This document shows positions 1 to 6,296 of a stretch of 7,565 nucleotides of DNA, piece after piece. The DNA is from Actinomycetales bacterium (lineage in GTDB: Bacteria; Actinomycetota; Actinomycetes; Actinomycetales; Dermabacteraceae), in assembly GCA_012799425.1 (NCBI GenBank), contig JAAZLF010000734.1, positions 1 through 7,565 of the forward strand, in the 5' to 3' direction. Numbering within the stretch: the first letter of the stretch is position 1; each line of letters opens with the position of its first letter. The notes below the pieces were generated by a model that saw only the letters and a program-made list of their open reading frames with translations, was not told the DNA's origin and did not search any database. Made by a program: the position numbers and the translations under genes.

Positions 1-1
1 C

Positions 2-340
2 GTGGTCAGCGCCCTGGGCAGCATGGACGAGGAGTCCATCGCGCACAACGCGGCGTGGAACGACCCGGAGATCAAGGGGAACATGCCCGCTCGGCGGTCG
101 GTCGATGCCGTGCTCGAGCAGAAGGACGCCTTCAGCGACGAGCACTACCAGATCTTCCGCGACGACATACTCCCCACCGGCCGTGCCGAGCCGCGGTTCC
201 CTCCGATGGTCTACAAGGCGGTCTCCGACGCCCTGCAGGCCGTGCAGCTCGCCGGCGCAGACGCCGCCGAGGAGTCCGCCCGCGCGCAGCAGACCATCGA
301 GAGCTACCTCGAGACCTATCGCGGAGGGTCCCTGATATGA
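2..340 (+). CDS. Sugar ABC transporter solute-binding protein, C-terminal part (5' end outside the window)
   Basis: The last 112 residues of an open frame that runs in from the left edge; codon 1 here is not a real start. The stretch is hydrophilic and rich in Ala, Glu and Asp. It ends in helices typical of the C-lobe of family 1 extracellular solute-binding proteins: the part after 'PRFPPMVYKAVSDALQAV' resembles the usual final pattern of a short 'P.y..v...l..al..' helix followed by a helix ending in '..ie.yl..y'. The family captures sugars or oligosaccharides outside the membrane and delivers them to a permease pair. The assignment rests as much on context as on sequence: the stop overlaps the start of a MalF-like permease (ATGA at 337-340), the standard order for CUT1 sugar transporters. 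Ligand and signal peptide cannot be judged because the N-terminal part is missing. Confidence 0.75.
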   Translation: MVSALGSMDEESIAHNAAWNDPEIKGNMPARRSVDAVLEQKDAFSDEHYQIFRDDILPTGRAEPRFPPMVYKAVSDALQAVQLAGADAAEESARAQQTIESYLETYRGGSLI

Positions 341-1299
341 GCACCCGGACACTGACCTCGCACACCCGCCACACGGAGGTCCATCGGCGCCGCCCCGGTG
401 CCCCGCGCCGCCCATCTCGCAGGCGCCGTCGCGAGACCCGCGCGGCGATGCTGTTCCTCGCCCCGGATGCAGTCGGCCTGCTCATCTTCGTCGCACTGCC
501 GATGCTTCTGTCGGTGGCGCTGGGCTTCTTCTGGATCGACGGCTTCGGCAACTTCGACTTCATCGGACTGGACAACTACGTGCGCCTGGCCCAGGACCCC
601 CAGTTCTGGAACAGCGCACGCGTCACCGTGATCTACCTGGTGGTCCTGGTGCCACTGATCTTCGTGACCGGGCTGGGCCTGGCGCTCCTGGTCCAGCAGA
701 ACTTCCCGGCCGTCGGGGCCATCCGTTCGGCCCTGTTCATGCCGTACGTGGTCTCCATCGTGGTGGTGTCCATGGTCTGGCAGTTCATGCTCACCGATCG
801 CACCGGCGTGATCGCGGCGGTGCTGTCCTCGATCGGGATCGAGGGGATCTCCTTCCTCGGCGACCCGAGATACGCGCTGGGCACAGTGATCGCGGTGACC
901 ATCTGGCTGCAGATGGGCTACTACATGATCATCTTCCTGGCAGGTCTGCAGGACATACCCGGCGAGCTCTACGAGGCCGCGCGCATCGACGGCGCAGGCC
1001 CCTGGGCGCGGTTCCATCGGATCACCCTGCCGCTGCTCGCACCGACCAGCTTCTTCGTGCTGCTGACATCGATGGTCGCCGTGGTCACGGGCGGTCTGGA
1101 CATGATCTTCGTTCTGACCAGCGGCGGACCAGCCAACTCCACGTCACTGCTGATCTTCTACATCTACCAGCAAGCGTTCCTGTTCGGCGACCTCGGGTAC
1201 GCGGCCGCGGTCGGCTCCGTGCTGGTGGCGTTCCTGCTGCTCATCTCTGCGGTGATGTTTCTCGTGACCCGAGGAGGTCGCTTCTCCCATGACGACTGA
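337..1299 (+). CDS. Carbohydrate ABC transporter permease, MalF-like (CUT1 family)
   Basis: A 320-residue inner-membrane subunit of a binding-protein-dependent sugar importer (BPD_transp_1 fold). The N-terminal ~37 residues are cytoplasmic and very Arg-rich (about residues 18-35). Six likely membrane segments follow, near residues 38-64, 97-120, 131-153, 180-203, 235-260 and 286-311. The EAA loop that docks on the ATPase is clear at about residues 210-236: E213-A-A, then D218-G219, ending in I-T-L-P. 'TSGGPANST' near residues 261-269 is also typical of MalF-type subunits. The ATG at 337 is chosen because GGAGGG lies 8 bases upstream (323-328) and because it overlaps the preceding stop as ATGA, which suggests translational coupling. 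The same frame stays open upstream to position 55, but that part only shadows the binding-protein gene. Length is normal for the family. Substrate unknown. Confidence 0.93.
   Translation: MSTRTLTSHTRHTEVHRRRPGAPRRPSRRRRRETRAAMLFLAPDAVGLLIFVALPMLLSVALGFFWIDGFGNFDFIGLDNYVRLAQDPQFWNSARVTVIYLVVLVPLIFVTGLGLALLVQQNFPAVGAIRSALFMPYVVSIVVVSMVWQFMLTDRTGVIAAVLSSIGIEGISFLGDPRYALGTVIAVTIWLQMGYYMIIFLAGLQDIPGELYEAARIDGAGPWARFHRITLPLLAPTSFFVLLTSMVAVVTGGLDMIFVLTSGGPANSTSLLIFYIYQQAFLFGDLGYAAAVGSVLVAFLLLISAVMFLVTRGGRFSHDD
1271..1277 (+). promoter_or_regulatory. Ribosome binding site of the second permease
   Basis: GAGGAGG lies inside the end of the upstream permease gene, 11 bases before the ATG at 1289. The spacing is slightly long, but the motif is strong and fixes this start over later ones. 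The bases GGAGGT (1273-1278) are perfectly complementary to ACCTCC at 1307-1312 just inside the gene. Confidence 0.7.
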
Positions 1300-2191
1300 T
1301 GCACCCACCTCCCCCGGAGGGATCCCTCCGACACACGCCGCGCGCGACCGAGCCCGATCGGCTCCGCTGCGCCCCCGCAAGCCCCGCGGCGCCCGCCGCT
1401 GGGTGCTGCTGGGAATCGGTATCATCCTGGCAGCGCTGACGGTCTTCCCCCTGGTCTGGATGATCCTGGGATCGGTCAAGACGCCGGAGGAGGTCAATTC
1501 CCCCGATCTGATCCCCTCCACGGTCACGTTCGAGAACTACGTGTACGTCTTCTCCAACGTCCCCTTCGCCCGCTACCTGCTCAACAGCTTCTTCGTCTCG
1601 GCCGCGGTCACGGTGATCTCGCTGTGGTTCCACTCCATGGCCGCCTACGCACTGGCACGCCTGGACTTCCCGGGGCGAGAGCGGATCTTCCTCCTGATCT
1701 TCTCCACGATGCTGGTCAGCGCTCCGGTGACGATCATCCCCACGTTCATCATCGTGCGGACGCTGGGGATGGTCGACAACTACGCAGGGCTGATCGTGCC
1801 GATGATCTTCAACGCCTTCGGGATCTTCCTGCTGCGCCAGTTCTACATCTCGCTGCCGGACGAGCTGGAGGAAGCGGCACTGGTGGACGGCGCGAGCTAC
1901 TGGACCATCTACCGCCGGATAGTGCTTCCGCTGTCACGGCCCATCCTCGCGGCTCTCGCAGTGTTCTTCTTCCTGGCCAACTGGAACTCCTTCGTCTGGC
2001 CGATGACGATCACCTCGGACCCGAACCTGCGGGTGGTCCAGCTGGGCATCCAGACGTTCCAGCAGCAGTACGCCGCTGATTGGAACTACATCCTGGCCGC
2101 CTCGACGGTGGCCGCACTGCCGACCCTGGCGATCTTCTTCGTCTTCCAGAAGCAGATCGTCGCCTCGATCAAGACCTCCGGGCTGAAGTGA
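1289..2191 (+). CDS. Carbohydrate ABC transporter permease, MalG-like (CUT1 family)
   Basis: A 300-residue partner permease of the gene before it. A ~37-residue Pro/Arg-rich cytoplasmic N-terminus leads into six likely membrane segments near residues 38-61, 97-123, 132-155, 163-186, 215-235 and 268-288. The EAA loop at about residues 192-217 has E195-A-A, D200-G201 and a closing I-V-L-P, as expected for ATPase contact. MalG-type hallmarks are the 'NSFFVS' start of the second segment, 'FYISLPDELEEAA', and the C-terminal 'WNSFVWP' and 'ASTVAALPTLAIFFVFQKQ' stretches. The start overlaps the upstream gene by 11 bases (1289-1299), so the two are in one operon. Its 3' end overlaps the convergent DUF624 gene by 23 bases. 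No ATPase gene follows. The imported sugar is unknown. Confidence 0.93.
   Translation: MTTDAPTSPGGIPPTHAARDRARSAPLRPRKPRGARRWVLLGIGIILAALTVFPLVWMILGSVKTPEEVNSPDLIPSTVTFENYVYVFSNVPFARYLLNSFFVSAAVTVISLWFHSMAAYALARLDFPGRERIFLLIFSTMLVSAPVTIIPTFIIVRTLGMVDNYAGLIVPMIFNAFGIFLLRQFYISLPDELEEAALVDGASYWTIYRRIVLPLSRPILAALAVFFFLANWNSFVWPMTITSDPNLRVVQLGIQTFQQQYAADWNYILAASTVAALPTLAIFFVFQKQIVASIKTSGLK
1315..1330 (+). repeat. 16-base perfect palindrome inside the second permease gene
   Basis: CGGAGGGATCCCTCCG reads the same on both strands. As RNA it could form a 6-bp stem with a GATC loop. It covers about codons 10-14 of the permease gene, close behind the start codon, and contains both a GGAGG (ribosome-binding-like) and a CCTCC (anti-ribosome-binding-like) half. 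It may be a chance product of GC-rich Pro/Gly codons, and no function is proven. Confidence 0.5.
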
Positions 2192-2903
2192 TGCCCGAAC
2201 GCCGGCCCTCGGCACCGATCACGTCCTGCGCACCGAGCTCGACGGCGCAGCACCAGTAGGCGGCGCCGGCCAGCAGAGCGATCGGCGCCGGGAGCAGCAG
2301 CACCAGGGTGGAGGAGAGCGACAGCGCCGCCCACAGCGCGAGTCCCGCCAGGGCGAGGGGCGCGAGGAAGCGGGCCGGCCAGCGGCCGAGCAGGTGGAAC
2401 GAGATCGCCCAGAGCCGCGCCCCTCGCAGAGTCGGGCGGGCGACCGCGAGCGGCATCAGCACCACCGACCCCGTGATCGTCAGGACGCCCGCCACCGCAG
2501 AGAGACAGAGCGAGGCCAGCATCAGGGCGCTGCCGGTGCGGGCATGGACCTCGAGGGCCGCCAGCAGCGAGACCAGGCACATCGCCGGGAGCAGCGCGAA
2601 GCCGGTGCTTCGCAGAGCGGTCGCCCGCAGGCACCGCAGATAGGTGCGCAGGTCGGTCTCGTCCTCGACCAGCGCGCCCTGCACCACGCGCAGCAGCGCC
2701 ATCAGCGTCGGGCCGGCCAGCAGCGCGAGCAGTGCGGGGGTCAGCAGCCCGCCGCCCACCGCGACTCCCAGCGCGCTCGCGACAGCCGCCGCCACGGCGG
2801 TGACCGCCGCGCTGGTCGCGAGCATCGGCAGATGGGACCACAGCGAGCTCCACACCCGCCGCAGCAGCAGGCGCTGGAGACCCTCGGCCGGGACATCGCT
2901 CAC
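2169..2903 (-). CDS. DUF624 / YesL-like membrane protein
   Basis: A 244-residue hydrophobic protein with about five to six membrane segments (near residues 27-50, 53-75, 99-118, 127-153, 178-198 and 200-220) and short Arg-rich loops. The pattern 'GPTLMALLRVVQGAL' (about residues 64-78), followed by a charged stretch with 'DLRTYLRCLR', fits the DUF624 (YesL) family. These proteins are repeatedly encoded inside CUT1 sugar-transporter operons, for example yesL in the Bacillus rhamnogalacturonan cluster. Their biochemical role is not established. The GTG at 2903 is chosen because it forms a GTGA overlap with the stop of the upstream permease. There is no strong ribosome binding site, so coupled translation is likely. 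The frame stays open upstream to 3731, but that part is a shadow of the permease. The last seven codons overlap, antisense, the end of the convergent permease gene. Family assignment is by pattern and context. Confidence 0.75.
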   Translation of the reverse strand: MSDVPAEGLQRLLLRRVWSSLWSHLPMLATSAAVTAVAAAVASALGVAVGGGLLTPALLALLAGPTLMALLRVVQGALVEDETDLRTYLRCLRATALRSTGFALLPAMCLVSLLAALEVHARTGSALMLASLCLSAVAGVLTITGSVVLMPLAVARPTLRGARLWAISFHLLGRWPARFLAPLALAGLALWAALSLSSTLVLLLPAPIALLAGAAYWCCAVELGAQDVIGAEGRRSGITSARRS

Positions 2904-3724
2904 CCGCGCACCCCGGCGGTGGCGACGCTGGAGATGAACGCTCGCTGGAACAGCAGGAATACCACGAGCGCCGGGACCACCACGGCGGTGATCGCCGCAA
3001 ACACGACCACGCTCGACCCGCTCTGCCCGGCCTGCAGCGTGACCAGGCCCAACGGGAGCGTCATGCGCTCCTCGGTCCTGAGGAAGATCAGCGGTCCGAA
3101 ATAGTTGTTCCAGGTCGCTTCGAAGTTCAGGATCGTCATGGCAGCGATCGCGGGGCCCGACAGCGGGATCAGCATCCGGAACAGGATCCAGCCGTGCCCC
3201 GCGCCGTCCAGGGTCGCGGCCTCGTCCAGCTCCCGCGGGATCGAGTTGAAGTACTGGCGGAAGAAGAAGATCGCGAACACATTGATCAGCGCCGGGAGGA
3301 TCAGGGACCCCAGGGTGTCGACCAGTCCGAGGTTCCGCATCAGGAAGAACACCGGGATGATCGTCATCTGCATCGGCACCATCAGCGCGGCGAGCATGAG
3401 CGCGAACATCCCCTCGCGGAAGCGGAATCGCAGGCGCGAGAAGGCGTACGCGGCCATCAGGCTCACCAGCAGGGCTCCTGCCGTGGCGGTGACGGAGACG
3501 ATGACGCTGTTGAGGAACATCCGCCCGAACGGGATGAGCTCCGCCATCGCCGAGAAGTTCTCGAACGTGGGGTCGCGCGGGATCCACGAGGGCGGGAGGT
3601 AGAACGCCGAGGTCTCCTTCGTGAGGCTCTCGCTGACCAGCCAGACCAGCGGCGCCAGCATGACAACGCCGAAGACGATCAGGACGGCCGTGAGGATCCA
3701 ACGACCCAGGTGCTGTCGTCTCAC
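2900..3724 (-). CDS. Carbohydrate ABC transporter permease, MalG-like (CUT1 family)
   Basis: A 274-residue permease with a short N-terminus and six likely membrane segments near residues 9-31, 70-96, 105-130, 136-158, 189-210 and 240-262. The EAA loop spans about residues 165-191: E168-A-A, D173-G174, ending in L-I-P-L-S. MalG-type signatures include 'FLNSVIVS' before segment 2, 'AAYAFSRLRF', 'FFFRQYFNSIPRELDEAA' and 'EATWNNYFGPLIFL'. The start is GTG at 3724, in a 4-base GTGA overlap with the preceding permease gene. Only a weak GGAAG precedes it, so translation is probably coupled. It lacks the long Pro/Arg-rich N-terminus of its counterpart at 1289-2191, so the two are not recent duplicates. 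It pairs with the MalF-like permease encoded just before it. Confidence 0.93.
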   Translation of the reverse strand: MRRQHLGRWILTAVLIVFGVVMLAPLVWLVSESLTKETSAFYLPPSWIPRDPTFENFSAMAELIPFGRMFLNSVIVSVTATAGALLVSLMAAYAFSRLRFRFREGMFALMLAALMVPMQMTIIPVFFLMRNLGLVDTLGSLILPALINVFAIFFFRQYFNSIPRELDEAATLDGAGHGWILFRMLIPLSGPAIAAMTILNFEATWNNYFGPLIFLRTEERMTLPLGLVTLQAGQSGSSVVVFAAITAVVVPALVVFLLFQRAFISSVATAGVRG

Positions 3725-4668
3725 TGGTCATGCACCCACTTCCGGGAGAGCCAGAACTGGATGGCGGTCACCAGCGCCATGATCACGAAGACCACCAGCG
3801 CCACCGCAGAGGCGTAGCCCGCCTGGAACGCCTGGAAGCCCTGCTGGTACAGGTACATCACGATCGAGAGGGTCGACTCCTCGGGACCGCCGTTGGGGGT
3901 GATGATCTGAATCGGGTCGAAGATCTGGAACGCCCCGATGAACGTGATCACGCTGGCGAAGAAGATGGTCGGGGACATCATCGGGATGGTCACGTGCCAC
4001 ATCCGCTGCCAAGCGCCCGCACCGTCGATCCGAGCGGCCTCGTAGAGCTGCTCGGGCACGGTCTGCAGGCCGGCCAGCATGATCACGAAGGTGAAGCCGA
4101 CGGTATGCCACCAGTCGATGCCGATGATCGCGGGCAGCGCCCACTGGGGATCGGTGAACCAGCTCGGCGGCGAGATGCCGACGAGCTCCATGTAGTACGT
4201 GCCCATACCGAACGTGGGGTCCAGGACGTACTTCCACAGCAGCGCCACCGCCGCCCAGGAGATCACGAAGGGGAAGAACAGCGAGGTGCGCACGAAGTAG
4301 GAGGCGACCCGGCTGCGCAGGCGGTTGACCCCGATGGCGAGGAAGAAACCCGCTACGAGGTGGGTGACCATCGAGGCCAGCGAGAAGACGAAGGTGTTGC
4401 GCAAGGCGCGGTAGAAGCTCGAATCCGAGGCCAGATCCACGAGGTTCTGTGCGCCGATGAACTCGGGCTCGGTGAGCATGTCCCATCTGAAGAGGCTCAG
4501 TCCGATGGCCACGAAGAACGGCGCCAGCACGAACACCAGGAACAGCAGCATCGCCGGCCCGAGGAAGATGGCGCCGGCGAGCGTGTCCGTCCCTCGGTGC
4601 CGCGCCGGTCGGGACGCGGCCCCGTCGCGACCGGGGGTCGGGGTCGTTGCAGGGGCCGGTGCGCTCAC
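3721..4668 (-). CDS. Carbohydrate ABC transporter permease, MalF-like (CUT1 family)
   Basis: A 315-residue permease. Residues 1-30 are a Pro/Ala/Arg-rich cytoplasmic tail. Six likely membrane segments follow near residues 31-60, 92-117, 126-147, 179-202, 232-257 and 284-308. The EAA loop lies at about residues 206-233: E210-A-A, D215-G216, ending in V-T-I-P-M. 'LAGLQTVPEQLYEAARIDGA' and 'ITPNGGPEESTL' are typical of the MalF/UgpA side of CUT1 transporters. The GTG at 4668 is supported by AGGAG five bases upstream (4674-4678) and by its GTGA overlap with the stop of the binding-protein gene. It acts in the membrane with the next gene's product. The ATPase is not in the window. Confidence 0.93.
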   Translation of the reverse strand: MSAPAPATTPTPGRDGAASRPARHRGTDTLAGAIFLGPAMLLFLVFVLAPFFVAIGLSLFRWDMLTEPEFIGAQNLVDLASDSSFYRALRNTFVFSLASMVTHLVAGFFLAIGVNRLRSRVASYFVRTSLFFPFVISWAAVALLWKYVLDPTFGMGTYYMELVGISPPSWFTDPQWALPAIIGIDWWHTVGFTFVIMLAGLQTVPEQLYEAARIDGAGAWQRMWHVTIPMMSPTIFFASVITFIGAFQIFDPIQIITPNGGPEESTLSIVMYLYQQGFQAFQAGYASAVALVVFVIMALVTAIQFWLSRKWVHDQ

Positions 4669-6002
4669 AGCAGCTCCTGCATCGCCTCATTCGCAGCGCT
4701 GAGGGCCTCCTGGACGGGCTGGTTGCCGAGGATCGCGGCCTCCCAGCCCTTGTTGACCTCGGCGTCGACCAGCGCCTGCTGATCCGGGCTCGGCACCGGG
4801 GTCGCGAAATCGATGCCGGTGGCGATCAGCTCGGTGCCCTCGGGGGCGTTGTCCAGGAACGAGTCGCTGGCCGCCACGTCCTCGCGCACGGGCACGTTGG
4901 TGCCGCCCTGCTCCGCGTAGTACTCGGAGGCCTCGACGGTCATCAGCCATTTCAGGAACGTCCATGCCGCCTCCTTGTTCTCGGAGGCCTTGAAGACGGC
5001 CCAGCCATCCCAGCCGACCGGGGTGCCGGGGGCGGCATTGTGGGGGAAGTTCACGATCTTGGTCTGCTCGACCATCTCCAGGCGGCGGACGTCCGGCAAG
5101 GTGTAGCGGCCACCGGTGAGCGTGGCGAGCGAGCCCCGCTGATACTGGGTGGCGCCGTCGAACTCGCCGCCCGGTTGGGGGACGAGCTCGTCCTCGACCA
5201 GCGCCTTGACGAACTCGGCCGCCTCGACGGCCTCGGCGCTGTCGAAGGTCGCCGTGGCCCATTCCTCGTCAAGGGTGCTGGCACCGTTGGTGAACAGCCA
5301 CGGGAGGATCTGGCCGAAGGGGAAGCCAGCACCCGCGGTGGTCATGAAAGCGCCGGTCTCCTCCTTGATGGACTCGGCGATGGACCGGAACTCGTCCCAG
5401 GTCCAGTCGGTCTCGGGCATCTCCACCCCGGCCGCGTCGAAGACCTCGCGGTTGAGGTACATGACCACGGTGTTGTAGCCGCCGGGCACGAAGTAGGTGC
5501 TGCCGTCCGGGGAGCCGTAGGTGTCGAGCCATCCCTGCAGGTTCGGGGAGACGTTGTCGTAGAACTCCCGAGTCTCCTCGCTGTCGCGTTCGATCAGCTC
5601 GTCGAGCGGTTCGAACAGTCCCTTGGAGGACATCAGCCGCTGCCCCTCGGTGGCCACGGAGATGATGTCGGCCCGCTCGCCGCCGGCGATGCGGGTGGAG
5701 ACGGTGTTGCCGAAGGTGGCCCAGTCCCCCGCTGCGATCCCGTTGGCGTTCAGCGTGATCTCGGGATGGGAGTTCTGGAACTCGTCGAAGAGGGACTGGA
5801 AGGTCTCCTGCTGTGCGGCATCGCCCATGTAGATCAGGCTCAGCTCACCGGTGCCGTCACCGGCCTCGCCGTCACCTCCTGCTCCCCCGCCGCAGGCGGA
5901 CAGCGCGCCGAGCGCAGGGACGCCGAGAGCCGCGAGGGAGCCGGCACGCAGGAGCGACCGACGCTCCACGGGGCTGTTCATTCCTGCACGTGCACTGCTC
6001 AT
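4665..6002 (-). CDS. Sugar ABC transporter solute-binding lipoprotein (family 1)
   Basis: A 445-residue extracellular binding protein. The N-terminus carries a twin-arginine-like start (R14-R15-S-L-L-R), a hydrophobic core and a lipobox L-S-A-C with the acylated Cys at residue 37. A flexible Gly/Asp linker (about 38-53) follows, so it is probably a Tat- or Sec-exported lipoprotein. The body fits SBP family 1: an early 'FQSLFDEFQNSHPEI' helix, the hinge pattern 'YNTVVMYLNREVFDAAG' (about 176-192), 'TDWTWDEF', and the C-lobe pattern 'GWDGWAVFKASENKEAAWTF' (about 330-349), followed by 'GGTNVPVRED'. The ATG at 6002 is preferred over an in-frame ATG 30 bases upstream because AAGGAG (6008-6013) lies five bases before it. 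An ATG 21 bases further in is also possible. It is the first gene of a four-gene operon, preceded by a palindromic operator. Several Trp and Tyr residues suit a sugar ligand, but the ligand is unknown. Confidence 0.94.
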   Translation of the reverse strand: MSSARAGMNSPVERRSLLRAGSLAALGVPALGALSACGGGAGGDGEAGDGTGELSLIYMGDAAQQETFQSLFDEFQNSHPEITLNANGIAAGDWATFGNTVSTRIAGGERADIISVATEGQRLMSSKGLFEPLDELIERDSEETREFYDNVSPNLQGWLDTYGSPDGSTYFVPGGYNTVVMYLNREVFDAAGVEMPETDWTWDEFRSIAESIKEETGAFMTTAGAGFPFGQILPWLFTNGASTLDEEWATATFDSAEAVEAAEFVKALVEDELVPQPGGEFDGATQYQRGSLATLTGGRYTLPDVRRLEMVEQTKIVNFPHNAAPGTPVGWDGWAVFKASENKEAAWTFLKWLMTVEASEYYAEQGGTNVPVREDVAASDSFLDNAPEGTELIATGIDFATPVPSPDQQALVDAEVNKGWEAAILGNQPVQEALSAANEAMQELL

Positions 6003-6007
6003 CGGAA

Positions 6008-6013
6008 CTCCTT
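6008..6013 (-). promoter_or_regulatory. Ribosome binding site of the solute-binding lipoprotein gene
   Basis: AAGGAG on the minus strand sits five bases before the ATG at 6002. It decides this start over the in-frame ATG at 6032, which would add ten residues ahead of the signal peptide. Confidence 0.75.
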
Positions 6014-6099
6014 CGTTCTCCACGGACATCACGGGCCGCTGCCCCTCGGGAACGCCGCACAGACCGCTCAGGTCTCCGCGCCATCGGGGAAACAGATCG

Positions 6100-6128
6100 A
6101 GCGTAATCGATTACTCGATTGTTGCACA
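6100..6128 (-). promoter_or_regulatory. Possible promoter of the binding-protein operon
   Basis: On the minus strand TACGCT (6105-6100) fits the TAnnnT form of a -10 element. TGTGCA (6128-6123) lies 17 bases upstream but is a poor -35. The -10 overlaps the operator palindrome, so repressor binding would block it. This would give an untranslated leader of about 90 bases. The match is weak and only suggestive. Confidence 0.3.
6103..6114. promoter_or_regulatory. Probable LacI-family operator
   Basis: GTAATCGATTAC is a 12-base perfect palindrome with CG at its centre and A/T-rich arms, the usual form of LacI/GalR-family sugar-regulator sites. It is flanked by a second inverted pair, TCGAG at 6097-6101 and CTCGA at 6114-6118, whose centre is one base off. 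It lies about 100 bases upstream of the binding-protein start and about 180 bases before the DUF4185 start, so one regulator could serve both sides. No regulator gene is in the window. The assignment rests on site shape and location only. Confidence 0.6.
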
Positions 6129-6136
6129 GGTCACTG

Positions 6137-6158
6137 CGCCGGCCAAGGGGGGCCGGTG
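6137..6158 (+). other. GC-rich hairpin in the leader of the DUF4185 gene
   Basis: CCGGCC (6139-6144) and GGCCGG (6151-6156) form a perfect stem around a six-base loop. The stem extends by a G-T and a C-G pair. No T run follows on either strand, so it is not a standard intrinsic terminator. It lies between the operator and the DUF4185 start and may be structural noise of GC-rich DNA. Confidence 0.35.
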
Positions 6159-6284
6159 GCGCGTCCCGTCTTTCGTCGGCCGTGGGACCAACGATCCGGC
6201 GCGAGACCCGGAATCGGCGCGAAAGGACGATGGGCGTCAGCGCGGAAATGCGATGAGGTGGGAGGCGGACCCGTCCCCCACCAC

Positions 6285-6291
6285 GAGGAGG
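6285..6291 (+). promoter_or_regulatory. Ribosome binding site of the DUF4185 gene
   Basis: GAGGAGG sits five bases before the GTG at 6297, an ideal spacing. It decides this start: the open frame extends far upstream over the binding-protein gene, but no other start near the signal peptide has such a site. Confidence 0.8.
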
Positions 6292-6296
6292 CCACC

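Larger units (their letters stand above)
6003..6296. promoter_or_regulatory. Divergent intergenic control region
   Basis: The 294 bases lie between the divergently read binding-protein operon (minus) and the DUF4185 gene (plus). This is the only real non-coding stretch of the window. It holds a short AT-richer island (about 6091-6128) with the operator-like palindrome, both ribosome binding sites at its ends, and a GC-rich hairpin at 6137-6158. I see no tRNA, small ORF with a credible start, or riboswitch. No convincing -10 element is visible for the plus-strand gene between the palindrome and its start. Confidence 0.7.

Noticed and set aside
55..336. N-terminal extension of the first permease (start at 55)
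   Set aside because: Its Arg-rich product is a shifted-frame reading of the binding-protein gene. The ATG at 337 has GGAGGG at good spacing and the ATGA overlap.
316..1017. Minus-strand open frame of 233 codons opposite the first permease
   Set aside because: It has a His/Gln/Asp/Arg-rich composition typical of antisense frames in GC-rich genes, no membrane or domain pattern, and no ribosome binding site context.
2226..2250. Hairpin CTGCGC/GCGCAG just past the left operon's stop as a terminator
   Set aside because: The stem is only six pairs with a 13-base loop, no T run follows, and it lies within the DUF624 coding sequence. It is likely chance in GC-rich DNA.
2904..3731. Minus-strand open frame that would extend the DUF624 protein to 520 residues
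   Set aside because: The upstream part is an out-of-frame shadow of the MalG-like permease gene. A GTGA-coupled start at 2903 explains the real gene.
4647..6296. Long plus-strand open frame that would extend the DUF4185 protein to 922 residues
   Set aside because: This part is antisense to the well-supported binding-protein gene and has no family-like sequence. The GTG at 6297 has an ideal ribosome binding site and is followed by a signal peptide. The open frame is a GC-bias artefact.
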